Below, in pieces: positions 1 through 8,681 of a stretch of DNA of 64,000 nt. Position 1 is the stretch's first letter; each line of letters opens with the position of its first letter. The stretch lies in NCBI RefSeq assembly GCF_007830315.1, contig NZ_VLKJ01000007.1:178438-242437 (forward strand), given 5' to 3'. Source of the DNA: Novosphingobium taihuense (lineage in GTDB: Bacteria > Pseudomonadota > Alphaproteobacteria > Sphingomonadales > Sphingomonadaceae). A program made the translations under genes and the position numbers. The notes under the pieces are model-generated. The model saw only the letters and a list, made by a program, of their open reading frames with translations, was not told where the DNA came from and searched no databases.

Positions 1-386
1 CCAACCCGGATTCGCTCGTGCAAGTCCTGCTGAATCTTTTGAGCAATGCGCGCGAGGCCTGCCAGAATCAGGCCAATCCCGGCATCGCCGTCCGCACCCG
101 CTTTGCCAGCGGCATCCAACTTCACGCTGGCCCTGGCGGCAAACCACTGCGCCTTCCGATTGAACTGCGTGTCTCAGACAATGGCCCTGGCATCGATCCG
201 ACCCTTCGCGATCACATCTTCGAACCCTTCGTCACGGGCAAGAAAAGCGGGCAGGGGCTTGGTCTCGCGCTCGTACAGAAACTGGTGCGCGAGATGAATG
301 GCCGCATCACGCATGACCGCGATGAAGCCAAGGGCCTCACCCACTTCCGCATCCATCTCCCCGTAGCCGGATCGGTGCCGCGATGA
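1..386 (+). CDS. ntrB: Nitrogen sensor histidine kinase NtrB, C-terminal part (cut by window start)
   Basis: This is the 3' part of a histidine kinase. The open frame enters from the left edge (first full codon at position 3), so the real start lies outside. Visible are the N box (NLLSNAREA), the G1 box (DNGPGI) and the G2 box (GQGLGLALV) of the ATP-binding HATPase domain. The sensor part and the phospho-accepting His are missing from the window. In this family NtrB phosphorylates or dephosphorylates NtrC according to PII status, in the cytoplasm. Its TGA overlaps the ATG of ntrC by 4 bp, so the two are translationally coupled, which supports the NtrB assignment over other kinases. Confidence 0.88.
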   Translation, partial: NPDSLVQVLLNLLSNAREACQNQANPGIAVRTRFASGIQLHAGPGGKPLRLPIELRVSDNGPGIDPTLRDHIFEPFVTGKKSGQGLGLALVQKLVREMNGRITHDRDEAKGLTHFRIHLPVAGSVPR

Positions 387-1825
387 CCAAGCGCGTCCTG
401 CTTGTCGAAGATGACGCATCGATTGCCTTGGTGATCACCGCCGCTCTCGAGGCTGAAGGCTTTGCCATTGACCGCTGCGATTCCGTGGCTGGCCGTGACC
501 GCTTCCTTGCTCAGAACGACTATCGCCTTTTGTTGACCGATGTGATGTTGACCGACGGCGACGGGATCGAGTCACTGGGCCCCGTACGGGACGCCCATCC
601 GTCGATGCCGATCATCATTCTTTCGGCACAGAACACGCTAGACACCGCAGTGCGCGCAAGCGAGACCGGTGCGTTCGAGTATTTTCCCAAGCCGTTCGAT
701 CTCGAAGAACTTGTCCGCACCGTGACGCAGGCTATCGGGAAGGCGGAAGCTGCTGAGATCGACGTACCGCAGGACGTCACGCAGGGCCTGCCATTAGTCG
801 GCCGAAGTGCAGCCATGCAGGCGGTCTATCGCATGATCACGCGCGTTCTGCGCAATGATCTGACTGTCCTGATCTTGGGTGAATCCGGCACCGGCAAGGA
901 ATTGGTGGCAGAAGCGATCCACCAACTGGGCAATCGCAGGGCAGGGCCATTCGTGGCCGTCAACACAGCTGCAATTCCCGCCGAATTGATCGAGAGTGAA
1001 CTGTTCGGCCACGAGCGTGGTGCATTTACCGGCGCCGTCGTCCGCTCGATCGGCAAGTTCGAACAGGCAAGCGGCGGAACATTGTTCCTGGATGAGATTG
1101 GCGACATGCCGATGCAGGCGCAGACGCGCCTGCTGCGAGCGTTGCAATCAGGCCGCATCCGCCGTGTTGGTGGGCGCGATGAAATCACGCTCGATTGTCG
1201 CATCGTGGCGGCAACAAACCGCGACCTTCTGCCGATGATTGCCAACGGCACGTTTCGTGAAGACCTCTACTATCGACTTGCCGTGGTGCCGATCGAACTG
1301 CCGCCTTTGCGTGAGCGCGCGGACGACATTGAAGCCCTTTCACGCCACTTTCTCGCTAGCGCGGCCGCCGAGGGCCTGCCTCGCAGGCAGTTGACGCAGG
1401 CAGGGGCAGACCTGCTTGCGCAACAGCCTTGGCGCGGGAACGTGCGTGAATTGCGCAACTTCATCTATCGCCTGGCATTGCTCGCTCGCGAGGAAGTCAT
1501 AGATGCGGCCTCCATCGAACCGCTTCTGGTGCACACGGAAAGTGGTGCGCAATCGCGCCTGACGCCAGAGGCAACCGAGCTTGCAGGCCCGAGCGACATG
1601 GCCAATGCGGTCGGGCACTGGCTATCCACCAACGCACCCGCGCAGGGCGAAGTCTACGACGCTGCGCTTGCAGCATTTGAACGCCCTCTGTTCATCTCGA
1701 TCCTTGCGCAGACGGGTGGAAACCAGCTTCGCGCCGCGCAGATCCTCGGCATCAATCGCAATACGCTGCGCAAGCGACTGTCTGTTCTTGGGATTGCACC
1801 AGAAGATTATACCCCTCGTTATTGA
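383..1825 (+). CDS. ntrC: Nitrogen regulation response regulator NtrC (sigma54 activator)
   Basis: 480 residues, the usual NtrC length and domain order. An N-terminal receiver carries the phospho-acceptor Asp at about residue 53 (LLLTDVML). The central AAA+ domain has Walker A GESGTGKE at about 170 and an intact GAFTGA sigma54-contact loop at about 213. A C-terminal Fis-type helix-turn-helix ends the protein (residues about 440-475, RAAQILGINRNTLRKRL). It activates RpoN-dependent nitrogen genes when phosphorylated by NtrB. The ATG overlaps the ntrB stop. Gene order ntrB-ntrC-ntrY-ntrX is the conserved alphaproteobacterial arrangement. Confidence 0.95.
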   Translation: MTKRVLLVEDDASIALVITAALEAEGFAIDRCDSVAGRDRFLAQNDYRLLLTDVMLTDGDGIESLGPVRDAHPSMPIIILSAQNTLDTAVRASETGAFEYFPKPFDLEELVRTVTQAIGKAEAAEIDVPQDVTQGLPLVGRSAAMQAVYRMITRVLRNDLTVLILGESGTGKELVAEAIHQLGNRRAGPFVAVNTAAIPAELIESELFGHERGAFTGAVVRSIGKFEQASGGTLFLDEIGDMPMQAQTRLLRALQSGRIRRVGGRDEITLDCRIVAATNRDLLPMIANGTFREDLYYRLAVVPIELPPLRERADDIEALSRHFLASAAAEGLPRRQLTQAGADLLAQQPWRGNVRELRNFIYRLALLAREEVIDAASIEPLLVHTESGAQSRLTPEATELAGPSDMANAVGHWLSTNAPAQGEVYDAALAAFERPLFISILAQTGGNQLRAAQILGINRNTLRKRLSVLGIAPEDYTPRY

Positions 1826-1902
1826 CGCCCCGCCGTTTAAGGCGCGTCGCCAGTCGGTTTCCTCTTGCATTTTTGCAACAGTGGTGTTGTGACCGTGCAA
1901 CT

Positions 1903-4131
1903 ATGCCGCAGGAAGAGAGAGTCACGGTCCGCAGAATGCCGCGCTGGTACAGGCGCGTTCTGGTAAGCCTGCGCCGCGCGAACGTATTCTTTCTGCTCGA
2001 AGTCGCGGCATCCACGATCCTGACCCTCATGCTGGCGGTAAGCTGGTTGACGGTGACTGCATCCAGCACCGAAGGCCAGATCCTTCCTTCGCGACTTACC
2101 TCCAGCCTGCTTATCGGCACACTTGTTCCAGCCATGGCGCTTCTGGTTCTGGCCGGTCGCCGCCTCGCCATCCGGCGTGCTGCCAAGAGCGTCTTGGGAT
2201 CGAGCGGGCGGCTTCATGTTCGCCTCGTCTGGCTGTTCTCGCTGATTGCCGCAATTCCGACGTTGCTTGTCGTGGTCTTTGCTTCACTGCTGTTCCAATC
2301 AGGCGTGGAATTCTGGTTTTCGGACAATTCGCGCGGCATGCTGGAAAACGCCAACAAGCTGGCGCGCGGCTATTATGAAGACAAACTGCGCGATGTCGGC
2401 AACGAGACCGTCACCATGGCGGGCGATATCCGTGACTATCTCGATCAAGCCCCGATCACATCAACCGAGTTTGCCGAGGGCTACTCATTCCAGGTCTTGA
2501 GCCGCCAGCTCAACGAGTCTGCCATTCTTGAGCGCACGCCTGACGGAACCTTGCGGACGGCTGCCATCGTCGATCCGGAAAAGACCGACCGCCAGCAGCG
2601 CGTCACCCCCGCCGACCTCAAGCGGCTCGATGCTGGCGAGGCCGTTGTCGTCCGCGCATCGGCAGAACGGATCGAGGCGGTTACGCCGATTGACAAGAAC
2701 CGCGGCATCTATCTCTTCGCCGCCCGAACCTCCAATGCACTCGCGCTGGAGCAATGGGAGCGCGCGCAGACCGTGCTCAAGGCATACGACATGCTGACGA
2801 CACGGGCGAGGGCGCTGCAATTGCGCTTCAACCTTGCCCTGTTTGGCGTCAGCCTTGCACTTGTGGGCGTGGCGGTGTGGGCTGCGCTACGCTTTGCCGA
2901 CCGGCAGGTTGCGCCTTTGGCAGAGCTCGTCTCGGCAGCGCGGACCATCGGCAGCGGTAACTTTGCCATGCGGGTTGCCCAAAACAGTGGGACCGATGAA
3001 GTCGGCCTGCTTGCCCGCGCATTCAACCGCATGACACGGCAACTCGAAGGTCAGACGCAGGCGCTTGTCACCGCAAATGCCCAACTTGAAGTGCGTCGCG
3101 CATTCATCGAAGCCGTGCTCGAATCAATCACTGCTGGCATCGTATCTATCGGGCGCGATGGCGCGGTGCAGCTTATCAACTCTTCGGCCCAGCGCGTATT
3201 GCTCGCCGATGGGCCGACAAGCCCGATTGGCCGTCCACTTGGTGAGGTCTCGCCGGTTCTTGCCCAACTCGTTGCCTCAGGGCAGCCCACCAACGTCATC
3301 CAGTATCCGGTCCGTGGCGACCTGCGTACCCTGGCCGTCCGTGTGGTGCAGGACAGCAACGGGCACGTGATCACCTTCGAGGATATCACCCGCCAATTGC
3401 TAGACCAGCGCCGGGCGGCATGGTCGGACGTGGCCCGCCGCATCGCCCACGAGATCAAGAATCCACTCACCCCGATCCAGCTCGCAACCGAACGCCTGCG
3501 CCGTCGCTATGGTCGCCAGATCGAAAACGATCCCGAACTGTTCGAGGAATTGACCAGCACGATCATCCGGCAAGTGGGCGACCTGCGCAAGATGGTTGAC
3601 GAGTTCTCCTCGTTCGCGCGCCTGCCCAAGCCGGTGTTTCGTGCCGAGGATGCGAGCGATCTCGTCCGCCAGTCGCTGTTCCTTCAGGAAGTGGCGCATA
3701 CCACCATCGATTTCAGCTTTGCCTGCGATGCTACCTCCATGCCGCTCCAGTGCGACCGGCACCAATTCGGTCAGGTCATGACCAATGTTCTCAAGAACGC
3801 GGTCGAGGCGATCGAAAGCCGCGCAAAGAGTGAAGAGATTGACTATCGCGGTCGCGTGGCGGTTACGCTCGCTGGCGATCATGAGACTGTGACGGTCAGT
3901 GTGACCGACAACGGCATCGGCCTGCCTGCCGAGAGAGACCGCATTCTCGAGCCCTACATGACCACGCGCGAGAAGGGTACAGGGCTTGGCCTCGCCATCG
4001 TCCACAAGATCGTGGAGGAGCACGGCGGCGAGATGGCTTTCACGCCCGAACCGGGCGGTGGCACTCGTGTAACCATGCGCTTCGCCCGCGATCCGCTTTC
4101 AACTTCAGACTCTCACGTCGAACAGGACTGA
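1903..4131 (+). CDS. ntrY: Sensor histidine kinase NtrY, membrane-bound
   Basis: A large multidomain kinase. N-terminal hydrophobic segments and a periplasmic region are followed by a transmembrane segment (LFGVSLALVGVAVWAAL), HAMP, PAS, the H box (RRIAHEIKNPLTPIQLA), N box (NVLKNAVEAIE), G1 (DNGIGLP) and G2 (GTGLGLAIV). Cognate kinase of NtrX, encoded directly downstream. The start is uncertain. The frame is open back to a TTG at 1822 that overlaps the ntrC stop, but the ATG at 1903 (or 1936) gives a more usual N terminus before the first membrane helix. Neither ATG has a strong Shine-Dalgarno. Known roles of NtrY in the class are nitrogen and redox sensing; the signal here is not readable. 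Confidence 0.93.
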   Translation: MPQEERVTVRRMPRWYRRVLVSLRRANVFFLLEVAASTILTLMLAVSWLTVTASSTEGQILPSRLTSSLLIGTLVPAMALLVLAGRRLAIRRAAKSVLGSSGRLHVRLVWLFSLIAAIPTLLVVVFASLLFQSGVEFWFSDNSRGMLENANKLARGYYEDKLRDVGNETVTMAGDIRDYLDQAPITSTEFAEGYSFQVLSRQLNESAILERTPDGTLRTAAIVDPEKTDRQQRVTPADLKRLDAGEAVVVRASAERIEAVTPIDKNRGIYLFAARTSNALALEQWERAQTVLKAYDMLTTRARALQLRFNLALFGVSLALVGVAVWAALRFADRQVAPLAELVSAARTIGSGNFAMRVAQNSGTDEVGLLARAFNRMTRQLEGQTQALVTANAQLEVRRAFIEAVLESITAGIVSIGRDGAVQLINSSAQRVLLADGPTSPIGRPLGEVSPVLAQLVASGQPTNVIQYPVRGDLRTLAVRVVQDSNGHVITFEDITRQLLDQRRAAWSDVARRIAHEIKNPLTPIQLATERLRRRYGRQIENDPELFEELTSTIIRQVGDLRKMVDEFSSFARLPKPVFRAEDASDLVRQSLFLQEVAHTTIDFSFACDATSMPLQCDRHQFGQVMTNVLKNAVEAIESRAKSEEIDYRGRVAVTLAGDHETVTVSVTDNGIGLPAERDRILEPYMTTREKGTGLGLAIVHKIVEEHGGEMAFTPEPGGGTRVTMRFARDPLSTSDSHVEQD

Positions 4132-4144
4132 CAGGACCCCCACC

Positions 4145-5530
4145 ATGGCACTCGACATCCTCATCGTAGACGACGAACGCGACATCCGCGAACTGGTCGC
4201 AGGCGTGCTCTCCGACGAAGGCTATGGCTGCCGGCTCGCCGCAGACAGCACGTCGGCACTGGCCGCCATTGACGAGCGGCGGCCCAGCCTCGTTCTGCTC
4301 GACGTCTGGCTCCATGGCAGTCCGATGGATGGCCTCGAAGTTCTCGACGAAATCAAGAAGCGCGAGCCGGAACTGCCCGTGATCATCTTTTCCGGTCACG
4401 GCAATATCGATACTGCCGTCTCAGCGATCAGCCGTGGCGCAATGGACTTTCTCGAAAAGCCGTTCGAGGCCGAGCGTCTGCTTTTGCTGGTGGAGCGGGC
4501 AACCGAAACGGAACGGCTGCGTCGAGAGAACGCGCAGCTCCGTCAGGGGTTTGCCATGGCCGAGGAGTTCACCGGCAACAGCTCGGCGATCAATCAGGTC
4601 CGCGCCACGCTCAAACGGGTTGCCAATACCGGCAGCCGCCTGCTGATCACCGGACCTGCCGGATCGGGCAAGGAAGTTGCAGCGCGCCTGCTCCATTCGT
4701 GGAGCCCGCGTGCGCAAAGCCCGTTCATAACGGTCAACTCGGCGCGCATCACGCCAGAACGCTTCGAGCAGGAGCTGTTCGGCGAGGAAGTGGACGGCAA
4801 ACTCGTGCGCGCCGGCCTTCTCGAAATGGCCGATGGCGGCACGCTGTTCCTCGATGAAGTGTCGGACATGCCGGCCTCCAGCCAGGCCCGCATCCTGCGC
4901 GTACTGACCGAGCAATCCTTTGCCCGCGTTGGCGGTCATCGCCAGTTGCGGGTGGATGTGCGCGTCGTATCCTCGTCGTCACGCCCGCTCGAAAAGGAAA
5001 TTGCCGAGCGACGGTTCCGCGAAGATCTCTACTACCGACTCAACGTGGTCCCAGTGGCGATCCCCTCGTTGACTGATCGGCGGGATGACATTCCGCCACT
5101 GGTCGATCACTTCTTCACCCGCTACGCCAACGAACAGGGCGTCGCGCCGCCTGCGATTTCGCCCGAAGCGATGGCTGCGATGCAAAGTTATGACTGGCCA
5201 GGCAACGTGCGCCAGCTCCGCAATGTGGTGGAGCGCACAGTGATCCTCGCGCCGCGTGACAGGTTGGCAAGGATCGATTCGGACATGCTCCCATCCGAGA
5301 TTGTAAGCACACCTATCGGCGGGGACTCGGGCGGATCTGCCCTGATGGGCGTACCGTTGCGGGAAGCCCGCGAGAATTTTGAGCGCGAATACCTGAAGGT
5401 CCAGATCCGTCGCTTTTCCGGAAACATTTCCAAGACGGCAAGCTTCATCGGAATGGAACGCTCGGCACTTCATCGCAAGCTGAAGCTGCTCGGCATGGCG
5501 GAGCGGCGGGAGGACGAGGAAGAGGAATGA
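4145..5530 (+). CDS. ntrX: Response regulator NtrX
   Basis: 461 residues: receiver with phospho-acceptor Asp at about 53 (VLLDVWL), AAA+ domain (Walker A GPAGSGKE, about 172) and a C-terminal Fis-like HTH (NISKTASFIGMERSALHRKLK). Unlike NtrC upstream, the AAA+ domain has no GAFTGA loop: the sequence runs LFGEEVDGKLVRAG. This is typical of NtrX and suggests it does not work as a classical sigma54 activator. It begins 13 bp after the ntrY stop, so the two are co-transcribed. A very acidic tail (REDEEEE) ends the protein. Confidence 0.94.
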   Translation: MALDILIVDDERDIRELVAGVLSDEGYGCRLAADSTSALAAIDERRPSLVLLDVWLHGSPMDGLEVLDEIKKREPELPVIIFSGHGNIDTAVSAISRGAMDFLEKPFEAERLLLLVERATETERLRRENAQLRQGFAMAEEFTGNSSAINQVRATLKRVANTGSRLLITGPAGSGKEVAARLLHSWSPRAQSPFITVNSARITPERFEQELFGEEVDGKLVRAGLLEMADGGTLFLDEVSDMPASSQARILRVLTEQSFARVGGHRQLRVDVRVVSSSSRPLEKEIAERRFREDLYYRLNVVPVAIPSLTDRRDDIPPLVDHFFTRYANEQGVAPPAISPEAMAAMQSYDWPGNVRQLRNVVERTVILAPRDRLARIDSDMLPSEIVSTPIGGDSGGSALMGVPLREARENFEREYLKVQIRRFSGNISKTASFIGMERSALHRKLKLLGMAERREDEEEE

Positions 5531-5587
5531 TGCCGAGTTCGGAATTGTGAATACGCATTTATTCGGAACCCAGTGCATTTTCCCATG

Positions 5588-5616
5588 TTTACGGATGGGG
5601 CGCGGGAACATAAACT
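5588..5616 (+). promoter_or_regulatory. Candidate sigma70-type promoter for hfq-hflX
   Basis: TTTACG at 5588-5593 and TAAACT at 5611-5616 are separated by 17 bp, in the 179-bp gap between ntrX and hfq. This is the best -35/-10 pair I could find there. It would give a leader of about 85 nt before hfq. Weak boxes, so tentative. Confidence 0.35.
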
Positions 5617-5709
5617 AGCCATCGAACCCGGCCCGAGTGTTTCTGCACGAAGGCCAGATCGCGAAAGCCCGTTACAGGGTCGAGCCAATATAAAACGGAG
5701 TCACGTGAA

Positions 5710-6285
5710 ATGACCGGCAAGACGCTTTCCGCCCGCCCTCGGCCCAAGGCCGAACCAGCCCCAGTTGCAGACGTTCCAGCTCCTGTAACCGGCCCTACCG
5801 GCGGGAAAGGGCAGAATCTCCAGGACCTCTTCCTCAATCACCTGCGCAAGAACAAGATCCCCGTCACGATGTTTCTCGTGAAGGGCGTCAAGCTGCAGGG
5901 CATCGTCACGTGGTTTGACAACTTTTCGATCCTGCTGCGCCGCGATGGCCAGTCGCAGTTGGTCTATAAGCACGCAATCTCGACGATCATGCCCGGACAG
6001 CAGCTTTCGGTTGCACACTTCCAGTCGGGTGGTGAAGAAAATGGCAAGAAGGCCCGCCTTCTACAGGAAGTTTTCCTGTCCAGCGTCCGCGATTCCGGCG
6101 TCCAGGTGACGATGTTCCTCGTGAACGGCGTCATGCTTCAGGGCAAGGTCGCGTCCTACGATCTCTTCTGCATGCTGCTTGAGCGCGAAGGCTACGTCCA
6201 GCTCGCCTACAAGCATGCAGTTTCTACAATTCAGCCTGCCGGTCACGTTGATCTTACCGGCGACTGGGATGGCGAGGATTCCTGA
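5710..6285 (+). CDS. hfq: RNA chaperone Hfq with two fused Sm domains
   Basis: 191 residues, about twice the usual Hfq. Residues about 36-103 and 115-182 each form a complete Hfq/Sm fold: Sm1 strands ([13 protein letters not shown] and [13 protein letters not shown]) and the Sm2 signature YKHAISTI / YKHAVSTI. A Pro/Ala-rich tail of about 35 residues precedes the first domain. Hfq promotes sRNA-mRNA pairing in the cytoplasm. A ring of three such chains could replace the normal hexamer (inference). The ATG has an upstream GGAG. The stop overlaps the inferred CTG start of hflX, matching the widespread hfq-hflX operon. Confidence 0.95.
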   Translation: MTGKTLSARPRPKAEPAPVADVPAPVTGPTGGKGQNLQDLFLNHLRKNKIPVTMFLVKGVKLQGIVTWFDNFSILLRRDGQSQLVYKHAISTIMPGQQLSVAHFQSGGEENGKKARLLQEVFLSSVRDSGVQVTMFLVNGVMLQGKVASYDLFCMLLEREGYVQLAYKHAVSTIQPAGHVDLTGDWDGEDS

Positions 6286-7634
6286 GCACTTTTGAATTTG
6301 GCAACAACACCGGCGAAGTTGCCGGTGAAGTCACGCGTGGCGCGCGCGCCGTAGTCGTCCTTCCCGACATCAAGCAACGGGGAGGGGGGCTCGGCGTAGA
6401 CGCTGAAGCCCGGCTCGAAGAAGGGCAGGGGCTCGCGCGCGCGATTGGCATCGAAGTGCTCGATGCTTTCATTCTACCAATCCGTGCGGTGAGGCCCGCT
6501 ACCCTGTTCGGCGAAGGACAGGTTGAGCGAATTGCCATTGCCTGCAACCAGTCAGATGCGGAACTGGTCATTGTCGACGGGGCGCTTTCGGCGATCCAGC
6601 AGCGCAACCTCGAGGACAAGCTCAAACGCAAGGTCATCGATCGCACCGGGCTGATCCTCGAAATCTTTGGCGAGCGCGCTGCAACAGCTGAAGGCCGCCT
6701 GCAGGTGGAACTCGCGCACCTCGATTATCAGGCAGGACGCCTTGTTCGTTCATGGACCCACCTTGAGCGCCAGCGCGGTGGCTTCGGCTTCCTTGGTGGC
6801 CCGGGTGAAACGCAGATTGAAGCCGACCGCCGCCAGATCCGCGGCCGCATGGCACGCCTGCGCAAGGAGCTTGAACAGGTCCGCCGCACCCGCGGCCTAC
6901 ATCGTGAGCGGCGCCAGCGTGCGCCTTGGCCGGTGATTGCGCTGGTAGGCTATACCAATGCAGGGAAATCCACCCTGTTCAATCGCCTGACCGGGGCCGA
7001 TGTAATGGCCGAAGACCTGCTCTTCGCCACGCTTGACCCCACGATGCGGGCTATCCGCCTACCTGGCGTTGAAAAGGCCATCCTGTCCGACACCGTAGGG
7101 TTCATCTCAGACCTGCCGACCCAACTCGTCGCTGCTTTTCGCGCGACACTGGAGGAAGTGACTGCTGCCGACGTGATCGTCCACGTTCGCGACGTTGCGA
7201 ACCCGGCAACCGCCGATCAGAAGGCGGAAGTTGAGCAGATCCTTGCGGACCTCGGTGTCAACGGGGAAGGGGGGCCTCTCATCCCGATCATCGAGGCCTG
7301 GAACAAGTGGGACCTTCTTTCGACCGAAGATCAAGCCATGCGGCGCGATCTGATCGCTGCCAAAGTTTCCGAGATTCCGGTGGTTCCGCTATCTGCGCTA
7401 ACCGGAGCAGGTGTGGACGCGCTGTTGGACAAGCTTGGCGAAATCCTGACAGGCGGTGCACAGACGCTCGAACTGACCGTTTCTCTCTCAGATGGACAGC
7501 GCTTGGCATGGCTTCATGCCCATGGCGACATCATCGAGGAAACGCAGGTAAATGACCAAGATACCCCAGCCATGCGCATCAAAGTCCGCCTTACTCCTCG
7601 TGAGCTTGGGCGGTTTGCTTCTCTGACCGCTTGA
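6282..7634 (+). CDS. hflX: GTPase HflX (non-canonical CTG start inferred)
   Basis: Ribosome-associated GTPase that splits stalled or heat-damaged ribosomes. The G domain shows G1 [13 protein letters not shown]3 DTVGF and the NKWD G4 motif. The N-terminal HflX domain is preceded by a region with clear family similarity ([20 protein letters not shown]) that lies upstream of the first canonical start, a GTG at 6456. The frame is open back to 6252 but contains no ATG, GTG or TTG before 6456. The best candidate is CTG at 6282, overlapping the hfq TGA as CTGA, with GAGG at 6274-6277 just before it. That gives 450 residues. Annotation from 6456 would give 392 and lose conserved sequence. The 3' end overlaps mazG on the other strand by 44 bp. 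Confidence 0.9.
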   Translation: MSTFEFGNNTGEVAGEVTRGARAVVVLPDIKQRGGGLGVDAEARLEEGQGLARAIGIEVLDAFILPIRAVRPATLFGEGQVERIAIACNQSDAELVIVDGALSAIQQRNLEDKLKRKVIDRTGLILEIFGERAATAEGRLQVELAHLDYQAGRLVRSWTHLERQRGGFGFLGGPGETQIEADRRQIRGRMARLRKELEQVRRTRGLHRERRQRAPWPVIALVGYTNAGKSTLFNRLTGADVMAEDLLFATLDPTMRAIRLPGVEKAILSDTVGFISDLPTQLVAAFRATLEEVTAADVIVHVRDVANPATADQKAEVEQILADLGVNGEGGPLIPIIEAWNKWDLLSTEDQAMRRDLIAAKVSEIPVVPLSALTGAGVDALLDKLGEILTGGAQTLELTVSLSDGQRLAWLHAHGDIIEETQVNDQDTPAMRIKVRLTPRELGRFASLTA

Positions 7635-8403
7635 CCGCCTGCCAGAGTTCTTCCTGCTCGTCTAACGACAGATCGGCGAAGCGTCCGGCGGCAAGGCCTT
7701 CCATACCACGGAAGCGCCGCTCGAACTTGGCATTGGCAGCCCGCAATGCATCTTCAGGCGCAACGCCGTGCTTGCGCACTACGTTCACTGTCGCGAAAAG
7801 TAGGTCTCCGGCTTCCTCCGTGCGTTCAACATCTGAAGTTGCAGCGTCAAGCTCTTCTATTTCTTCAATAATTTTCGCAGATGCGGTATGCGGGTCTGGC
7901 CAATCGAAGCCTTGCCGTGAAGCGCGCTTCTGGAGCTTTTCGGCACGCATCAACGCAGGCAGCGCCAATGCGACACCATCCATGGCGCTCTGTGCTCCTT
8001 TCGATGCCCGCTCGGCCGCCTTGGCCGTTTCCCAACGATCCTCGCGCGATCGGCCTTCGTCTCTTGCATCACCGAAGACATGGGGATGGCGCGCTTCCAT
8101 CTTTTCGGAGATTGCGGCGGCCACGTCGTCGAAGGCGAACAAACCTAGTTCCTCGGCCATCCGGGCATGGAACACAACCTGAAGCAAAAGATCGCCAAGC
8201 TCTTCCTTGAGCGCGTCCATGTCGCCACGGGCGACGGCATCGTCAACCTCATAGGCTTCCTCGATCGTGTAAGGCGCAATCGTTGCAAAGGTCTGCGCGC
8301 AATCCCATTCGCAACCACGCTCCGGATCACGCAGACGCGCCATGATGCCGAGCAAGCGTGAGAGATTAGGCGACAATTCTGGTTCCATCGTAATCGCGTC
8401 CAT
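7591..8403 (-). CDS. mazG: Nucleoside triphosphate pyrophosphohydrolase MazG
   Basis: 270 residues, the length of full two-domain MazG. The N-terminal domain has the EExxE metal site (YTIEEAYEVDDAV, ELGDLLLQVVFHA). The C-terminal copy repeats it (IIEEIEELDAA, EEAGDLLFATVNVVRKHG). It hydrolyses dNTPs/NTPs to monophosphates and pyrophosphate, with a house-cleaning role. The gene converges on hflX and shares 44 bp of coding sequence with its end. The upstream AT-rich 100 bp (8404-8501) probably holds its promoter. Confidence 0.93.
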   Translation of the reverse strand: MDAITMEPELSPNLSRLLGIMARLRDPERGCEWDCAQTFATIAPYTIEEAYEVDDAVARGDMDALKEELGDLLLQVVFHARMAEELGLFAFDDVAAAISEKMEARHPHVFGDARDEGRSREDRWETAKAAERASKGAQSAMDGVALALPALMRAEKLQKRASRQGFDWPDPHTASAKIIEEIEELDAATSDVERTEEAGDLLFATVNVVRKHGVAPEDALRAANAKFERRFRGMEGLAAGRFADLSLDEQEELWQAVKRSEKQTAQAHEE

Positions 8404-8501
8404 GAGTGTGTGAGGGGACCTAAGGACCGTATCAGCAATATCAACAATTCAGATTTGATAATAAGTATTATGTAAATTGCGGACAGAGCCCGCTTATATT
8501 T

Positions 8502-8672
8502 TCACCACCCCAGAACAGAAAAAACTAACGTCACTGTCACGATCAGGAAACCCCACAAGGCAGCCATTCTAAAGCCGTCTGACAGTCCGATGCGTTGTCC
8601 ACGTAGATTGGCAACCACCAACACAAGCGCCATTGCTATACCTATCAGGCGGACGACGTCGTCATTACTCAT
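8502..8672 (-). CDS. Small membrane protein, 56 residues, unknown function
   Basis: Too short for most gene callers but well supported. The ATG at 8670-8672 lies 9 bp after the stop of the metallo-hydrolase gene and has a good AGGAG Shine-Dalgarno 6 nt upstream. The frame runs 56 codons to TGA at 8502-8504. The product begins MSNDDVVRLIGIAMALVLVV and has two hydrophobic segments (about residues 7-22 and 38-53) joined by a short basic loop (NLRGQR). I do not recognise a family. It is the last gene of the mltB-to-hydrolase run, so it is probably co-expressed with it. Confidence 0.6.
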   Translation of the reverse strand: MSNDDVVRLIGIAMALVLVVANLRGQRIGLSDGFRMAALWGFLIVTVTLVFSVLGW

Positions 8673-8681
8673 GCCGCGCTC

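Noticed and set aside
1882..1900. RpoN-like -24/-12 element before ntrY
   Set aside because: GG and GC are 12 bp apart rather than the required 10, so it is not a valid sigma54 site.
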